Position numbers and translations under genes: made by a program. This document shows, one piece after another, positions 63,388 through 64,000 of a DNA stretch of 64,000 nt. The stretch is from Pandoraea pneumonica (GTDB lineage Bacteria > Pseudomonadota > Gammaproteobacteria > Burkholderiales > Burkholderiaceae), in assembly GCF_902459645.1 (NCBI RefSeq), contig NZ_CABPSK010000004.1:62001-126000 (forward strand). Reading direction: 5' to 3'. Under the pieces are notes generated by a model, which was not told the origin of the DNA, ran no database searches, and saw only the letters and a list, made by a program, of their open reading frames with translations. Within the stretch, counting starts at the first letter, position 1, and each line of letters begins with the position of its first letter.

Positions 63388-64000
63388 TCACTCAATGCGG
63401 TACAGGCTGCCAACGCCGCTTCCCTCTACTGACGTGCTGTCGGCGCAGACAGACATCGGAAGACCCTCTCCCCATCCGGCGGCCAAGACCTGCACGTCAC
63501 GCACAGGATCGGACGCCTTGGCCCGCTCGTTGCGGATGCGGCAGGTGTCAGGATCTGTGGCGAACAACCCGCGTGCGAAGACCCGGCCCTGTTCCGCGAG
63601 CCTTGCGGTTTTGGGGGCGCGAATTTTCGCAAACGCCTGAAAGATCTCGTCCAAGCCTCCACTTGCCCCCGCCAGACACCGGGCCAAATGCCACGCATCC
63701 TCCAGCGCCTGGCAGGCGCCTTGCCCTGATGTCGGCAACGGCGCATGTGCGGCATCCCCGACCAGCAGGACATTCGCCCGACTCCATGTAGGCAGCGGCT
63801 CCAGGTCATGCACCGCAATCAGCCGGATGGCATTCTCGGGCGTCGCACGGATGATGCTCGAGACCGGCGCAGGCCATTGTGCGAACAGATCCGCGACCTC
63901 CTTGCGCATATCAGCGGTGGGCGTGGCCTTATTCAGGGGCCGTGCCTGCGCTGCTGCCCAATACACCAGCTCGGGGCGAACTGGCACGCAACCAAAGCGC
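63388..64000 (-). CDS. FAD-dependent monooxygenase, 5' partial
   Basis: The frame continues to the right edge, so the N-terminus (with the Rossmann G-x-G-x-x-G motif) is outside. The visible C-terminal ~204 residues include F-G-C-V-P-V, V-Y-W-A-A-A-Q and the conserved V-L-L-V-G-D-A-A-H-A-P-L-P with G-Q-G-A-C-Q-A-L-E-D-A, which contacts FAD in salicylate hydroxylase-like enzymes. It would hydroxylate an aromatic or related compound with NAD(P)H and O2. Upstream of it on this strand nothing is visible. Confidence 0.88.
   Translation of the reverse strand, partial: RFGCVPVRPELVYWAAAQARPLNKATPTADMRKEVADLFAQWPAPVSSIIRATPENAIRLIAVHDLEPLPTWSRANVLLVGDAAHAPLPTSGQGACQALEDAWHLARCLAGASGGLDEIFQAFAKIRAPKTARLAEQGRVFARGLFATDPDTCRIRNERAKASDPVRDVQVLAAGWGEGLPMSVCADSTSVEGSGVGSLYRIE

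Overview
The window looks like a chromosomal segment of a high-GC betaproteobacterium of the order Burkholderiales. Gene content and protein style (AcnB, MnmH, paired CspA-type proteins, many MFS/LysR catabolic genes) suggest Pandoraea or a close relative. This is a judgement from reading, not from a database search. Roughly the first 27 kb is a patchwork of lower-GC accessory DNA. From about 27.4 kb to the end the sequence is dense, GC-rich, ordinary backbone.

Region 1 (1 to about 17.3 kb) appears to be the distal part of an integrated element. It ends in a 3' fragment of a tRNA-Pro(GGG) gene at about 17269-17326, followed by a terminator. This is the usual scar of an element inserted into the 3' end of a tRNA gene, so the intact tRNA and the integrase would lie left of the window. 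Cargo: a DUF4297/Cap4-like nuclease paired with a zinc-hook SMC/Rad50-like ATPase (Lamassu-like candidate defence module, 5' end cut off by the window); a serine recombinase next to palindromic candidate sites; a MetA-type outer membrane protein; a large autotransporter; three decayed IS3-family orfA remnants; a Tat-exported beta-propeller-like lipoprotein; a methyltransferase; two XRE regulators; and a two-gene operon of a small mobile-element-associated protein and a C39/papain-like cysteine-protease-fold protein.

Region 2 (17.3-20.9 kb) is a short stretch with two cold-shock (CspA-family) genes and several small conserved-looking ORFs.

Region 3 (about 20.95-26.0 kb) is a compact second mobile element, all on the minus strand: P4-type tyrosine integrase, AlpA-like activator, DUF927 ATPase/helicase-like protein, and a filamentous-phage type II/X replication initiator. 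It has no capsid or conjugation genes and resembles a satellite or phage-inducible island. Two small exported proteins (26.3-27.3 kb) follow.

Region 4 (27.4-42 kb) is a catabolic and transport block: two MFS carriers with an Asp/Glu (hydantoin-type) racemase and an RpiR regulator; a divergent IclR regulator followed by an OPT-family transporter, DUF1177 and AroM-family genes; an alpha/beta hydrolase; and an M20 peptidase plus MHS-type transporter divergent from a LysR regulator. Together they suggest uptake and processing of small peptides or amino-acid derivatives. Several palindromes in the divergent promoters are good operator candidates.

Region 5 (42-64 kb) is backbone: DUF900 lipoprotein hydrolase, FAD oxidoreductase, DUF1059, acnB with a strong bidirectional terminator, a DHA2 efflux pump divergent from LysR, an HD-domain hydrolase, aquaporin Z, AraC-GyrI regulator, lipoproteins, mnmH/selU, a cytochrome b561-glycosyltransferase-lipoprotein block, a PEP-mutase/ICL-family protein, a class II aldolase, LysR, a NarK-type nitrate transporter preceded by an attenuator-like leader, and a partial FAD monooxygenase running off the right edge.
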